A stretch of DNA of 64,000 nucleotides from Pseudomonas luteola NBRC 103146 (GTDB lineage: Bacteria > Pseudomonadota > Gammaproteobacteria > Pseudomonadales > Pseudomonadaceae). Positions 9,987 through 18,520 of the stretch are shown in pieces. Within the stretch, counting starts at the first letter, position 1; the number at the start of each line of letters is the position of its first letter. The stretch lies in contig NZ_BDAE01000006.1 in assembly GCF_002091675.1 (NCBI RefSeq), positions 1 to 64,000 on the forward strand. The letters run 5' to 3'. The position numbers were made by a program, and so were the translations under genes. The notes under the pieces were generated by a model. The model saw only the letters and a list, made by a program, of their open reading frames with translations, ran no database searches and had not been told where the DNA came from.

Positions 9987-10222
9987 GGGAGCTCCTTGTT
10001 GATTCCGAAGGAGACCCGCTTCACCCTTCTCATCCTGTTGTTTGGATAGACCAGGGTGCTGCGTAAAAGTTCTCCCCACGGCAGATATCGGGCGAACCTT
10101 GTCTTCGATTCGCTGATCGGTAAGCCGGTCTTCCGCCGACATCCGCTGATAGCTATTAGCAGTCATTCCACTATTCATTCTCTCGGCCACTTTTTACTGT
10201 CCGTGTGGAAAATTATCCTCAC

Positions 10223-10250
10223 ATGGACGGCTCCGGGCCCTATAAAGTTC
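10223..10250 (-). promoter_or_regulatory. AlgU-type (sigma-E-like) promoter of the algU operon
   Basis: On the minus strand GAACTT at 10250-10245 is followed after 17 bases by TCCAT at 10227-10223. This matches the known ECF sigma-E/AlgU consensus of GAACTT, a 16-17 base spacer and a TCTGA/TCCAA-like -10. It lies about 235 bases before algU, consistent with autoregulation; the resulting leader is long. Confidence 0.75.
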
Positions 10251-10321
10251 CTTCCTCCATAGAATGACATCGCCATTACGCTAGTTAATCGTATAGCTAA
10301 ACCAACAAAAAGAGACGATAT

Positions 10322-11938
10322 ATGGGCCAACACATCGATCATGATGTTCTGATCATCGGCAGCGGCGCTGCTGGCCTCACCCTGGCACTAACCTTACCCT
10401 CGCACCTTCGGATCGCAGTTCTCAGCAAAGGCAACCTTTCTAATGGCTCAACCTACTGGGCACAGGGTGGTGTAGCCGCTGTGCTGGATGAGGACGACAC
10501 CATAGACTCCCACGTCAAGGATACATTGATAGCGGGTGCTGGATTATGCAACGAACAGGCTGTTCGTTTCACGGTGGAAAGAAGCCGTGAGGCCATGGAA
10601 TGGCTAATCGACTTAGGCGTTCCTTTTACTCGAAGCGAAGGAGACGCACAGAAAAGGTTTCCTCTTCATCTGACCCGTGAAGGTGGCCACAGCCATAGGC
10701 GGATCATCCACGCTGCCGACGCAACTGGCGCTGCAATATTCGATACTCTACTGGCTGCCGCTAAGGAACGGCCTAATATTCATCTGCTTTCACAACAGGT
10801 TGCGGTCGATCTGATTACAGGCATCAAGATCGGACTAAAAAACAACCGCTGCCTAGGTGCATACGTACTTGACCGAAACACCGGTGAAGTTGATACATAC
10901 GGTGCACGCTTCACAGTCTTAGCGACCGGTGGAGCAAGCAAGGTGTACCTCTACAGCAGCAACCAAGAAAGCGCCTGCGGTGACGGCATTGCCATGGCAT
11001 GGCGAGCCGGCTGCCGTATAAGCAATATGGAATTCAATCAATTCCACCCTACCTGCCTTTATCATCCGCAGGCCCGCAACTTTTTGATTACGGAAGCACT
11101 GCGAGGCGAAGGGGCTCTTCTGAAGCTGCCAAACGGTGAGCGGTTCATGCCGCGCTTTGACGAGAGAGCCGAACTGGCGCCACGCGATATCGTAGCCCGG
11201 GCGATCGACCATGAGATGAAGCGACTTGGCATTCCTTATGTCCATCTCGATATTAGCCATAAGCCGGCCGACTTCATTACTGCACACTTTCCTACGGTCT
11301 ATGAGCGATGCCTGAGCCTGGGCTTCGACATTCGCCACGAGCCAATCCCTGTCGTACCGGCTGCTCACTATACCTGCGGCGGGGTATGCGTAGATGAAAA
11401 CGGAAGTACTGACCTGCCGGGGCTCTATGCCGTCGGAGAAACCAGTTTTACGGGATTGCATGGTGCTAATCGAATGGCCAGCAACTCACTACTCGAATGC
11501 TTCGTTTATGCGCGATCGGCGGCCAGGCATATCGAGAGTCAGCTCGACAAGACAGAGCACCCTCCCCACCTTCCCAACTGGGATGCCAGCCAGGTAACCG
11601 ACTCGGATGAGGATGTCATTATTACGCACAACTGGGAGGAGCTGCGCCGCTTCATGTGGAACTATGTAGGTATCGTCCGAACCGACAAGCGATTGCAACG
11701 CGCCTACAACCGCATACAGCTTTTAATGAAAGAAATAGATGACTTCTACAGCAATTACAAAGTAAGCCGTGATCTGATTGAGCTTAGAAATCTTGCCCAA
11801 GTAGCAGAGTTGATTGTCCGCTCCGCCATGGCGCGCAAGGAAAGCCGTGGCCTGCACTACACACTGGATTATCCCAGGCCGTGCAATCAGGTACAGGATA
11901 CTATTCTGGTGCCGCCCAACGTCGCTGCGCAAACCTGA
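10322..11938 (+). CDS. nadB: L-aspartate oxidase
   Basis: NadB oxidises L-aspartate to iminoaspartate, the first step of de novo NAD synthesis, using FAD. The 538-residue protein has the dinucleotide motif IIGSGAAGL at about residues 11-19, the fumarate reductase/NadB active-site segment [16 protein letters not shown], the box [16 protein letters not shown] and a C-terminal helical domain. Length matches the family. AGAGA precedes the ATG. It is divergent from algU, as in other pseudomonads, and its 3' end overlaps the convergent ygfX gene by 38 bases. Confidence 0.97.
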   Translation: MGQHIDHDVLIIGSGAAGLTLALTLPSHLRIAVLSKGNLSNGSTYWAQGGVAAVLDEDDTIDSHVKDTLIAGAGLCNEQAVRFTVERSREAMEWLIDLGVPFTRSEGDAQKRFPLHLTREGGHSHRRIIHAADATGAAIFDTLLAAAKERPNIHLLSQQVAVDLITGIKIGLKNNRCLGAYVLDRNTGEVDTYGARFTVLATGGASKVYLYSSNQESACGDGIAMAWRAGCRISNMEFNQFHPTCLYHPQARNFLITEALRGEGALLKLPNGERFMPRFDERAELAPRDIVARAIDHEMKRLGIPYVHLDISHKPADFITAHFPTVYERCLSLGFDIRHEPIPVVPAAHYTCGGVCVDENGSTDLPGLYAVGETSFTGLHGANRMASNSLLECFVYARSAARHIESQLDKTEHPPHLPNWDASQVTDSDEDVIITHNWEELRRFMWNYVGIVRTDKRLQRAYNRIQLLMKEIDDFYSNYKVSRDLIELRNLAQVAELIVRSAMARKESRGLHYTLDYPRPCNQVQDTILVPPNVAAQT

Positions 11939-12353
11939 GCCTGACCCGCAGACGCCGGTGAGCATCCGGCGTCATAGCATCGGACGGGATACAAACTGCC
12001 CGGGTCCACTTTTCATCTACACGCCGATATCGCAACACGATAATAAGCGGCAGCGCCATGCTATCCCGGCATAGCTGAACAGGGTGCCACCCCTGCCCTG
12101 GAGACCAGAGTTGCCATCCGCTCTCATCATGTTTCAGGCGGCGCGGCTCATTTGGCCGATGCAACAATATGGCGCCCGGAATTACCCAGGCAGCATGGGC
12201 GACACACATGAGAGCGCCCATGATGGCCGCCCATGTCGGAATGTTGGCCATAAATAACGAGACGAAGGCCAACAGCAAGGTCGCACAATAGACACAAAAT
12301 AATTGTCGAGAGTGCTGCCAGTGGCATTCAAACGGCTCAATCCGGTTGGACAC
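11901..12353 (-). CDS. ygfX: YgfX-family inner membrane protein (CptA-like)
   Basis: A 150-residue protein with two predicted membrane helices (about 18-35, [17 protein letters not shown], and 39-61) and a basic C-terminal domain containing the [15 protein letters not shown] stretch typical of YgfX-like proteins. It directly follows sdhE, with a 17-base overlap, the conserved sdhE-ygfX order. In E. coli YgfX (CptA) has been described as a toxin acting on MreB/FtsZ with SdhE as antidote, though a membrane partner role in succinate dehydrogenase maturation has also been proposed. The last 38 bases are antisense to the nadB 3' end. Divergence is high, so I rely partly on context. Confidence 0.72.
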   Translation of the reverse strand: MSNRIEPFECHWQHSRQLFCVYCATLLLAFVSLFMANIPTWAAIMGALMCVAHAAWVIPGAILLHRPNEPRRLKHDESGWQLWSPGQGWHPVQLCRDSMALPLIIVLRYRRVDEKWTRAVCIPSDAMTPDAHRRLRVRLRFAQRRWAAPE

Positions 12354-12591
12354 GATCCAGAATCATCCGAACGATATACTTTAGGTCTGGATCTTCAGGC
12401 TCGCCCCGCTGCATAAACCAGACGAACATGTCCTGATCTTCACAGTCGAGGAGTTTTTTGTAGCGGTCTTGATCCTGCTGGCTCAGTGAAGGGTAAACTT
12501 CCTGAACGAAAGGTACCAGCAACACGTCCAGTTCAAGCATGCCGCGACGGCTGTGCCAGAAAAGTCGCTTGAGTTCGGTTTCGTCTGTCAT
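12337..12591 (-). CDS. sdhE: FAD assembly factor SdhE
   Basis: SdhE promotes covalent FAD attachment to the flavoprotein subunits of succinate dehydrogenase and fumarate reductase. The 84-residue product contains the signature RGMLE at residues 16-20 (pattern RGxxE) inside [11 protein letters not shown] and the helical pattern [19 protein letters not shown], the standard small five-helix fold. It overlaps ygfX by 17 bases and has a perfect TATAAT -10 upstream. In other bacteria it is also discussed as the antitoxin-like partner CptB of YgfX. Confidence 0.95.
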   Translation of the reverse strand: MTDETELKRLFWHSRRGMLELDVLLVPFVQEVYPSLSQQDQDRYKKLLDCEDQDMFVWFMQRGEPEDPDLKYIVRMILDRVQPD

Positions 12592-12614
12592 GGTGGCTCC
12601 TCAAAGTTGGGCGC

Positions 12615-12643
12615 ATTATAGGCGAGTTCATCAGATTGCTCAG
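12615..12643 (-). promoter_or_regulatory. Sigma-70 promoter of sdhE-ygfX
   Basis: On the minus strand a perfect TATAAT (12620-12615) sits 17 bases after CTGAGC (12643-12638), a weak -35. It is about 24 bases from the sdhE ATG. It diverges from the ygfZ promoter across about 36 bases. Confidence 0.65.
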
Positions 12644-12679
12644 CTCTACCTGCAGGAAGGCATCTTGTTGTTATCGCAA

Positions 12680-12708
12680 CTGACAAGAACACGCCTGCGT
12701 TCTATGAT
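12680..12708 (+). promoter_or_regulatory. Sigma-70 promoter of ygfZ
   Basis: CTGACA (12680-12685), a 17-base spacer and TATGAT (12703-12708) each match the sigma-70 hexamers at five of six bases. The ygfZ ATG follows 30 bases later, giving a leader of roughly 24 bases. Confidence 0.7.
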
Positions 12709-12738
12709 GAGCGTTCATTCTCTTGCCGTTGATGCTCT

Positions 12739-13677
12739 ATGGCTGACTCCTTATATTTTTGCGCACTGTCTCATGAAGGCATCCTGGCGATTCGCGGAGC
12801 GGACGCGGGAAAATTCCTGCAAGGCCAAGTGACTTGCAACATCAATTATCTCAATGCAGAAACATCCAGCCTGGGTGCTCGCTGTACGCCTAAGGGAAGA
12901 ATGGTTTCGAGCTTTCGCATCGTGCAAATCCAGGAAGGATACCTGCTGGCGATGGCGAAGGAATTAGTAGAGCCGCAGTTGACGGACCTAAAGAAATACG
13001 CAGTGTTTTCCAAGTCGACGCTGGCAGACGAAAGTGCTGAATGGGTGCGATTCGGCGCCAGTGTTGAGACAGCGCAGAAAGCACTGCCGTCATTGACTCT
13101 TCCCGAACAGGTTAATGGTGTTGCTCATTTTGACGGCATGTTGGCGATACGTTTGAGTGGACAGCGTATCGAAATCTGGACTCCTAGCGCGCTTGCTGAG
13201 TCCTTCCATCAGCAATTAAGCAGCATAGCGCCTGAGGTCGCCCTAGAGCACTGGCTGCTGGGCCAGATACGCGAGGGAATCGGACAGGTGTTCGGCCCCA
13301 CCCGCGAGCTGTTCATTCCTCAAATGATCAACCTGCAGGCCGTGGATGGCGTCAGCTTCAAAAAAGGCTGCTATACCGGTCAGGAAATCGTCGCACGCAT
13401 GCAATACCTTGGGCGACTGAAGCGCCGACTCTATCGCCTAAAGGTAGACGCTGATGCACCAGCGCCTGGCACCGAGCTGTTTTCTCCGGTGCATAATAGC
13501 AGCGTGGGAGAAGTGGTATTGGCTGCGCGGGATGACGGTAGAACAGAGTTTCTGGCTGTTTTACAAATCGATGCGAAAGAGGATGGCCGCATTCATCTCG
13601 CATCTAACGAGGGCCCCGTGTGCGAGCTCTTGGATCTGCCTTATGTAATCGATACGGATCGCGAAATTCAACGCTGA
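12739..13677 (+). CDS. ygfZ: tRNA-modifying protein YgfZ (folate-binding, Fe-S related)
   Basis: YgfZ is a tetrahydrofolate-dependent protein needed for the activity of several Fe-S enzymes, including the tRNA methylthiolase MiaB. The 312-residue product has the hallmark KGCYTGQE with Cys211 and a GcvT-like fold (GKFLQGQVTCNINYL near residues 24-38). Length is close to E. coli YgfZ (326). It stands alone between the sdhE promoter and the HDOD gene, with a near-consensus promoter upstream. Pairing with sdhE in a divergent unit fits a shared link to respiratory cofactor maturation, which is my inference. Confidence 0.94.
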   Translation: MADSLYFCALSHEGILAIRGADAGKFLQGQVTCNINYLNAETSSLGARCTPKGRMVSSFRIVQIQEGYLLAMAKELVEPQLTDLKKYAVFSKSTLADESAEWVRFGASVETAQKALPSLTLPEQVNGVAHFDGMLAIRLSGQRIEIWTPSALAESFHQQLSSIAPEVALEHWLLGQIREGIGQVFGPTRELFIPQMINLQAVDGVSFKKGCYTGQEIVARMQYLGRLKRRLYRLKVDADAPAPGTELFSPVHNSSVGEVVLAARDDGRTEFLAVLQIDAKEDGRIHLASNEGPVCELLDLPYVIDTDREIQR

Positions 13678-13710
13678 CGTATCAGACGAATGCTTTTCGA
13701 GGGATAAAGA

Positions 13711-14547
13711 ATGATCATGCTTGCCGAACAGGTAGCTCAAGAGCTCAACGAGGCCATTGAAAACGATCAGCTGGTTCTGCCAACGTTACCTGAAGTGGCC
13801 CTGCGTGTTCGCGAGGCCGCCGAGGATCCGGATGTCACAAGCGCTGACATGGGCAAGCTCATCGGCAACGATACGGCATTGACGGCGCGAATCATTAAGG
13901 TAGTAAACAGTCCGCTGCTCAGAATTAGCAACGAGATCACGGATCTTCACACCGCTATCAATCGGCTAGGTATCAACTACACCTGCAATCTTGCAATCGG
14001 ACTTGCAATGGAGCAGATGTTCCAAGCTACTACCGACGCGGTTGATCATAAGATGCGTGAGGTATGGGCTAAAAGTACGGAAATCGCGGGCATCAGCTAT
14101 GTTCTGTGCAAGCACTTCACTCGCCTTTCTCCCGATCAGGCTGCATTGGCGGGTCTGGTGCATCAGATCGGTGTGCTACCCATCCTGACGTATGCCGAAG
14201 AACACAGTTCACTGCTGGCCAACTCGCTGACACTGGATCGTGTAATCGAGGAAATCCATCCCAAGATAGGAAAGCGGATTCTGAAAGCCTGGGATTTCCA
14301 GGAGTCCATTGTCAACGTGCCTCAGGATTATCTGGACTTCGAGCGCAATACGCCCAAGGTGGATTACGCCGACATTGTTCAGGTTGCTTACCTGCAGAGC
14401 CTTAGCGGCACGGAGCACCCCTTGACTAAAATGGACTGGACGCCTATTGCTTCCTTCAGAAAGCTGGGGCTGGATCCTTCTACCGACATCAAGGCCGATG
14501 AGGATCTAGGGGAAGCACTGGAACAGTCCAAGCACTTCCTTCAATAG
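13711..14547 (+). CDS. HDOD-domain protein
   Basis: A 278-residue soluble protein with an HDOD domain over about residues 17-215: LPTLPEVALRVREAAEDPDV, then LIGNDTALTARIIKVVNSPL and INRLGINYTCNLAIGLAMEQ. HDOD is a catalytically inactive relative of HD phosphohydrolase domains and is found in signalling proteins, often tied to c-di-GMP or motility control. There is no attached GGDEF, EAL or receiver domain here. It lies 33 bases after ygfZ, so it may be co-transcribed. Its 3' end overlaps the convergent sensor kinase gene by seven bases. Specific function unknown. Confidence 0.88.
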   Translation: MIMLAEQVAQELNEAIENDQLVLPTLPEVALRVREAAEDPDVTSADMGKLIGNDTALTARIIKVVNSPLLRISNEITDLHTAINRLGINYTCNLAIGLAMEQMFQATTDAVDHKMREVWAKSTEIAGISYVLCKHFTRLSPDQAALAGLVHQIGVLPILTYAEEHSSLLANSLTLDRVIEEIHPKIGKRILKAWDFQESIVNVPQDYLDFERNTPKVDYADIVQVAYLQSLSGTEHPLTKMDWTPIASFRKLGLDPSTDIKADEDLGEALEQSKHFLQ

Positions 14548-16019
14548 GCCGTCCAATCGATATTGGGGATCACGCGCTCGTCAGGGAATACAACCCTTAC
14601 ACGCAGCCCTCCCGCCGCGCCATCATGCAAGGTTATAGCAGCCTGATGAGCGCGGCAGATCTCTCCCACGATAGCCAATCCCAACCCGGCACCGCCCCGC
14701 TGAGGATCCAGCCGGTGGAATCGCTCGAAAACGTGCGTTCGCGCATCGGCAGGAATACCCGGGCCATCATCCTCAACCTCAAGAATACAGGGTGTGAGCA
14801 CCCGGATTATGACCGTACCATTTTCAGGCGTGTGAGCCAGTGCGTTATCAATAAGGTTGGATAACAACTCATTGAGTAAGGTCGGCTCGCCCTTTACCCA
14901 TACCTCAGCTTCCGCTTCCAGCTCCAGCGAGACACCTCGCTTATAGGCCAACGGCGCAAGCGCAAGACCAAGATCTCTGGCCAAGGCTCCCAATTCGATG
15001 CGCTCTGCTCCACCTTCGGCAATGGCCTGTGCCCCGCTTTCGATCCTTGCCAGGGACAGGAGCTGATTGGCGAGATGAGCCAAACGGTCTGTATTGCGCT
15101 GGGCATCAAGCAGGGTTGCATGCCATTGCTGCGGGCTCTGCTCACGAACACCCAGCTCAAGACGAGCCTTTAGCGCGGCCAGTGGTGTACGTAATTCATG
15201 GGCGGCGTCGGCAATGAACTGAGCCTGACGCTCGAAGAGCCCTCTCAGCCTGACCGTAAACTGGTTCAATGCGCTTACCAAGGGAAACAGCTCCCGCTGA
15301 ATCACCACCCTAGGCAGTGGACGCAAATCGTCCGCCTGACGCTCCTCAACCGCAGCCCTTAATCGCTCAAGCGGCTGAAGCGCTACGCTTACAACCCACC
15401 AAACCAGCAGCAAAGCTCCCACGGAAAGAAGGCAGAGCCGCAACAAGGTATCAACCAGCAGGCTACGCGCCATGTTTTCACGAGCCTGCTCTGTCTCCGC
15501 TACCCGTATTTCAGCCATGCCGTTCATGTTGGTTTCACTGACCGGCTGCATCAAACTGACAACTCGTACACCTTGCCCCCGGTACTGTCCGTCATAGAAG
15601 CGCGCCAAGGCAGGATAGTCCTGAGTCAGCGGCGTACCCGGAGGCGGTGGCGGAAGATTTTCGTACCCGGAGGTCAGATGCCCTTCAATGTCGAGCACCT
15701 GATAATAGATTCGGCCGGCACTGTCATAAGCAAAGGTATCCAGCGCGACATAGGGCACATCGGCCCTCAGGGTACCGTCCTCTGCGGACAGCCCGGCTGC
15801 GATGGTTCGGGCTGATGCCAAAAGCGTCCTGTCATAGGCGGTGTCGGCAACCTGCCGACCATTGATATAGGCGCTAAGGCTGCTCACGATCAATAACAAG
15901 GCCAGCAAAACAGCCAGACGGCCAAGCAATCGACCTCGCAGACTGCCCTCGATGACAACACTGCTATTGGCTTCAGAACTTTCCGGGCTTACCCGCACGC
16001 CTTCCCTGCGCTCAAGCAC
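14541..16019 (-). CDS. tctE: Two-component sensor histidine kinase TctE-like
   Basis: A 492-residue inner-membrane kinase with two membrane segments (about 32-51 and 188-214) flanking a periplasmic sensor of the 2CSK_N type, an H-box AAHELRTPL with phosphoacceptor His274, N-box NELLSNLIDNALAHTP, G1 DDGPGIP and G2 GAGLGLAIV. In pseudomonads TctE senses citrate and other tricarboxylates and signals to TctD. It overlaps tctD by eight bases and is divergent from tctCBA, the transporter it should control. A proline run (six P) marks the periplasmic loop. Ligand specificity is inferred from context. Confidence 0.9.
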   Translation of the reverse strand: MLERREGVRVSPESSEANSSVVIEGSLRGRLLGRLAVLLALLLIVSSLSAYINGRQVADTAYDRTLLASARTIAAGLSAEDGTLRADVPYVALDTFAYDSAGRIYYQVLDIEGHLTSGYENLPPPPPGTPLTQDYPALARFYDGQYRGQGVRVVSLMQPVSETNMNGMAEIRVAETEQARENMARSLLVDTLLRLCLLSVGALLLVWWVVSVALQPLERLRAAVEERQADDLRPLPRVVIQRELFPLVSALNQFTVRLRGLFERQAQFIADAAHELRTPLAALKARLELGVREQSPQQWHATLLDAQRNTDRLAHLANQLLSLARIESGAQAIAEGGAERIELGALARDLGLALAPLAYKRGVSLELEAEAEVWVKGEPTLLNELLSNLIDNALAHTPENGTVIIRVLTPCILEVEDDGPGIPADARTHVFERFHRLDPQRGGAGLGLAIVGEICRAHQAAITLHDGAAGGLRVRVVFPDERVIPNIDWTAY

Positions 16020-16683
16020 CTGAAAACTCCAGCAAGTAGCCCAGCCCTCTAAAGGTCACGATACGAACAGCACTGGCCTCAAGCTTCTTGCGCAAACGAT
16101 GTATGTAGATTTCGATGGCTTCAGGGCTGGCTTCTTCATCTAGACCAAAGACCTGGGAAGCCAGTTGTTCCTTACTCATCACCCGACCGGGGCGGGCAAT
16201 CAGAATGCCAAGCACTGCCTGCTCACGCGAGGTCAGGGTCAAGGGTTCATTATCAAGCGTGAAGCGTCGGGTGTTGAGGTCATAGACGAGCGGGCCGCAG
16301 CGCTGTTGGCGCTCACCGCCCAACACACTGCGTCGAAGCAGCGCCTTGACTCGAGCTTCGAGCTCGGTAAGTTCGAAGGGTTTAGCTAGGTAATCGTCAG
16401 CCCCTAGGTTAAGCCCCTGAACCCGATCCTTCACTTCCCCGCGCGCCGTCAGCATCAATACCGGCAAACGGTTACCCCGCTCACGAAGACGGGCCAGGAT
16501 TTCGAAGCCATCCATTCGCGGCAACCCAACATCCAGAATGGCCAATGCGTATTCCTCACTTGCCAGTGCCAGGTCAGCAGCGACACCGTCATTGATGACG
16601 TCGACAGTCCAACCTTCTCCCTTCAGCGCCTGCGCCACACTTTCAGCCAGTGACAGATGATCTTCGACGAGCAAGATACGCAC
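16012..16683 (-). CDS. tctD: OmpR-family response regulator TctD-like
   Basis: A 223-residue regulator with an N-terminal receiver (acidic pocket VEDH, phosphoacceptor Asp51 in LAILDVGLPRMDG, conserved Lys in YLAKPFE) and a C-terminal winged helix of the OmpR/PhoB class (LTSREQAVLGILIARPGRVM, IEIYIHRLRKKLE). It is divergently placed 354 bases from tctC. Family knowledge says TctD activates or derepresses tricarboxylate uptake genes; the 11-bp direct repeat at 16760-16778 is a plausible binding site. Confidence 0.93.
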   Translation of the reverse strand: MRILLVEDHLSLAESVAQALKGEGWTVDVINDGVAADLALASEEYALAILDVGLPRMDGFEILARLRERGNRLPVLMLTARGEVKDRVQGLNLGADDYLAKPFELTELEARVKALLRRSVLGGERQQRCGPLVYDLNTRRFTLDNEPLTLTSREQAVLGILIARPGRVMSKEQLASQVFGLDEEASPEAIEIYIHRLRKKLEASAVRIVTFRGLGYLLEFSGA

Positions 16684-17037
16684 TCGATTCTCCGAAATCG
16701 TGTTAGATCGTCTCAGTGTACCCAGAGCGACTGATAAATGGTCTAGATCCTTTCAGATTGAAAGCTTCGTGAAAGCTTGTGCCACTACGATCAGGTTAAT
16801 AAGCCTTATACGCACCAAAGGCCCTACAAAAACAACAATACGGAATCCCATCATGCAGACTCGTCGCGTACTCGCCTCGTCGGAAACTCTTCCGCCCTAC
16901 CCTACTTACGCACTTCGCCAGCCGCCAGGCTCGCTACCTGTTTACGTATCAGTTTTCAACTGACGCAAGATTGCTTCAGCAATGGAATCACACTGCTCTG
17001 TTGCCGTTCCGCACTATAAAAACAAAAGGAGATAACC
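16684..17037. other. Intergenic control region tctD-tctC (354 bases)
   Basis: This gap holds the direct repeat described separately, an ATG-started 36-codon frame at 16853-16963 of doubtful coding value, and a TATAAA at about 17016 close to the strong tctC ribosome site (AAAGGAGAT). From memory P. aeruginosa has the tricarboxylate porin gene opdH at this position; nothing of porin length remains here. Confidence 0.6.
16760..16778 (+). promoter_or_regulatory. Candidate TctD binding site (tandem repeat)
   Basis: GAAAGCTT occurs twice, at 16760-16767 and 16771-16778, giving an 11-bp period. OmpR/PhoB-class regulators usually bind direct repeats with a 10-11 bp period. It lies 76 bases from the tctD start and about 260 from tctC. 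Confidence 0.45.
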
Positions 17038-18015
17038 ATGGCCCTATCCCTACGCCCCCTGGCAATCGCTGCTGTTGCAGCAATGCTCTCCACACAGCTG
17101 CAAGCTGAACCCAAACGCCCTGAATGTATTGCACCAGCCTCTCCAGGCGGTGGTTTCGACCTGACCTGCAAACTTGCCCAGAGCGCGCTGGTAAACGCCA
17201 AGCTGCTAGAAAAACCTATGCGGGTTACCTACATGCCAGGAGGTGTAGGCGCAGTGGCTTACAATACTGTCGTGGCACAACGCCCCAAGGAAGGTGGAAC
17301 AATCGTTGCGTTTTCAAGCGGCTCCCTGCTCAACCTGGCGCAGGGCAAGTTTGGCCGCTTCGATGAAAAGGCCGTCAAATGGCTGGCAGCGGTAGGAACC
17401 AGTTACGGTGCCATCGCCGTAAAGAATGATTCCCCCTACAAGACCCTTGGCGATCTGGTCGAAGCGCTTAAAAAGGATCCAGGCAAAGTGGTCATTGGCT
17501 CTGGCGGAACTGTCGGTAGCCAGGACTGGATGCAGACCGCCCTCGTTGCCAAGGCCGCGGGTATCAATCCGCGTGACCTCCGCTATGTCTCACTGGAAGG
17601 CGGTGGCGAGATCGCAACGGCTCTGCTGGGTGGGCATATTCAAGTGGGCAGTACGGATATTTCCGACTCCATGCCTCACATCGAGAGCGGTGATATGAGA
17701 ATCCTGGCGGTTTTTTCCGAAAACCGTTTGGATGAGCCTGCCATGGCCAACATCCCCACCGCTCGCGAGCAGGGGTACGACATCGTATGGCCTGTAGTGC
17801 GCGGCTATTACCTCGGCCCGAAAGTCAGTGATGAAGACTACAACTGGTGGAAAGCCTCCTTCGACAAACTGCTGGCTTCGGATGACTTTGCCAAACTACG
17901 CGACCAGCGTGAGCTTTTCCCATTTGCCATGACTGGCAGTGAGCTGGATGCCTACGTACAGAAGGAAGTTGCCAAGTACCGGGGCATGGCCAAAGAGTTT
18001 GGCCTGATCCAATAA
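17038..18015 (+). CDS. tctC: Tripartite tricarboxylate transporter substrate-binding protein TctC
   Basis: A 325-residue periplasmic binding protein of the TctC/Bug family that captures citrate-like tricarboxylates for the TctAB membrane complex. It has a signal peptide (about 1-23, ending LQAEP), the ligand loop CIAPASPGGGFDLTCK, and family blocks YMPGGVGAVAYN and VGSGGT-like VIGSGGTVGSQDW. A strong AAAGGAGAT ribosome site precedes the ATG. A perfect hairpin separates it from tctB, which would favour more binding protein than membrane subunits. Substrate is inferred from the adjacent tctDE. Confidence 0.94.
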   Translation: MALSLRPLAIAAVAAMLSTQLQAEPKRPECIAPASPGGGFDLTCKLAQSALVNAKLLEKPMRVTYMPGGVGAVAYNTVVAQRPKEGGTIVAFSSGSLLNLAQGKFGRFDEKAVKWLAAVGTSYGAIAVKNDSPYKTLGDLVEALKKDPGKVVIGSGGTVGSQDWMQTALVAKAAGINPRDLRYVSLEGGGEIATALLGGHIQVGSTDISDSMPHIESGDMRILAVFSENRLDEPAMANIPTAREQGYDIVWPVVRGYYLGPKVSDEDYNWWKASFDKLLASDDFAKLRDQRELFPFAMTGSELDAYVQKEVAKYRGMAKEFGLIQ

Positions 18016-18023
18016 CGCTACCT

Positions 18024-18047
18024 GACGCTCCGCGCAGGCGGAGCGTC
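18024..18047 (+). other. Intercistronic hairpin tctC-tctB
   Basis: A perfect 10-bp stem, GACGCTCCGC at 18024-18033 with its complement at 18038-18047, closes a 4-base loop. No T run follows, so it probably protects the tctC 3' end or causes partial termination, not full termination. Confidence 0.75.
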
Positions 18048-18060
18048 CGAGGGAAATGCC

Positions 18061-18519
18061 ATGCTTTTTCAACGTCTCTTTCTGGGCGTCTGGCTAATTG
18101 CCGGCCTGGTCATGATGTACCTTGCCCTGGATTATCAGGCACCGTTCTCTTACGAGCCGGTCGGCCCCCGCGCCTATCCCATGCTGATGCTGGGACTGAT
18201 GTCAGCAGGGCTGGCTTACCTTCTGATCAAGCCTACGCCAATTGATCACGCCCATGACGAACAACCCATGGATGCACCGACTGCGCGCAAGGTAGTCAGC
18301 TGCGTTCTGCTGCTACTGGCTTACGCCCTGCTGTTCGAGCCATTCGGCTTTGTTCCCAGCAGCATCGCTGCAGGCTTTCTGTTTGCTCGACTCTATGGCG
18401 GGCGCTGGTTGCCCAGCCTCGTGACCAGCATTGTCATGTCCATCTGCCTATACATCCTGTTCGATCGCATTCTGGACGTTCCACTGCCCTTGGGCATCCT
18501 AGACGGCCTGGAGATCTAA
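18061..18519 (+). CDS. tctB: Tricarboxylate transporter small membrane subunit TctB
   Basis: A 152-residue protein with four predicted membrane helices, the small subunit of the tripartite tricarboxylate transporter. Visible features are the N-terminal helix FLGVWLIAGLVMMYLAL, the typical periplasmic segment YEPVGPRAYPML, and a second half with FGFVPSSIAAGFLFARLYGG. It lies 45 bases after tctC and one base before tctA. Order C-B-A is the standard arrangement. Confidence 0.93.
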   Translation: MLFQRLFLGVWLIAGLVMMYLALDYQAPFSYEPVGPRAYPMLMLGLMSAGLAYLLIKPTPIDHAHDEQPMDAPTARKVVSCVLLLLAYALLFEPFGFVPSSIAAGFLFARLYGGRWLPSLVTSIVMSICLYILFDRILDVPLPLGILDGLEI

Positions 18520-18520
18520 G

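Noticed and set aside
11951..11973. 8-bp stem after nadB as a terminator
   Set aside because: GACGCCGG pairs with CCGGCGTC, but no T run follows and it lies in the ygfX coding region.
16976..17010. Possible sigma-54 site before tctC
   Set aside because: TGGAATCACACTGC has GG and GC separated by nine bases, not ten, and the rest of the consensus is poor.
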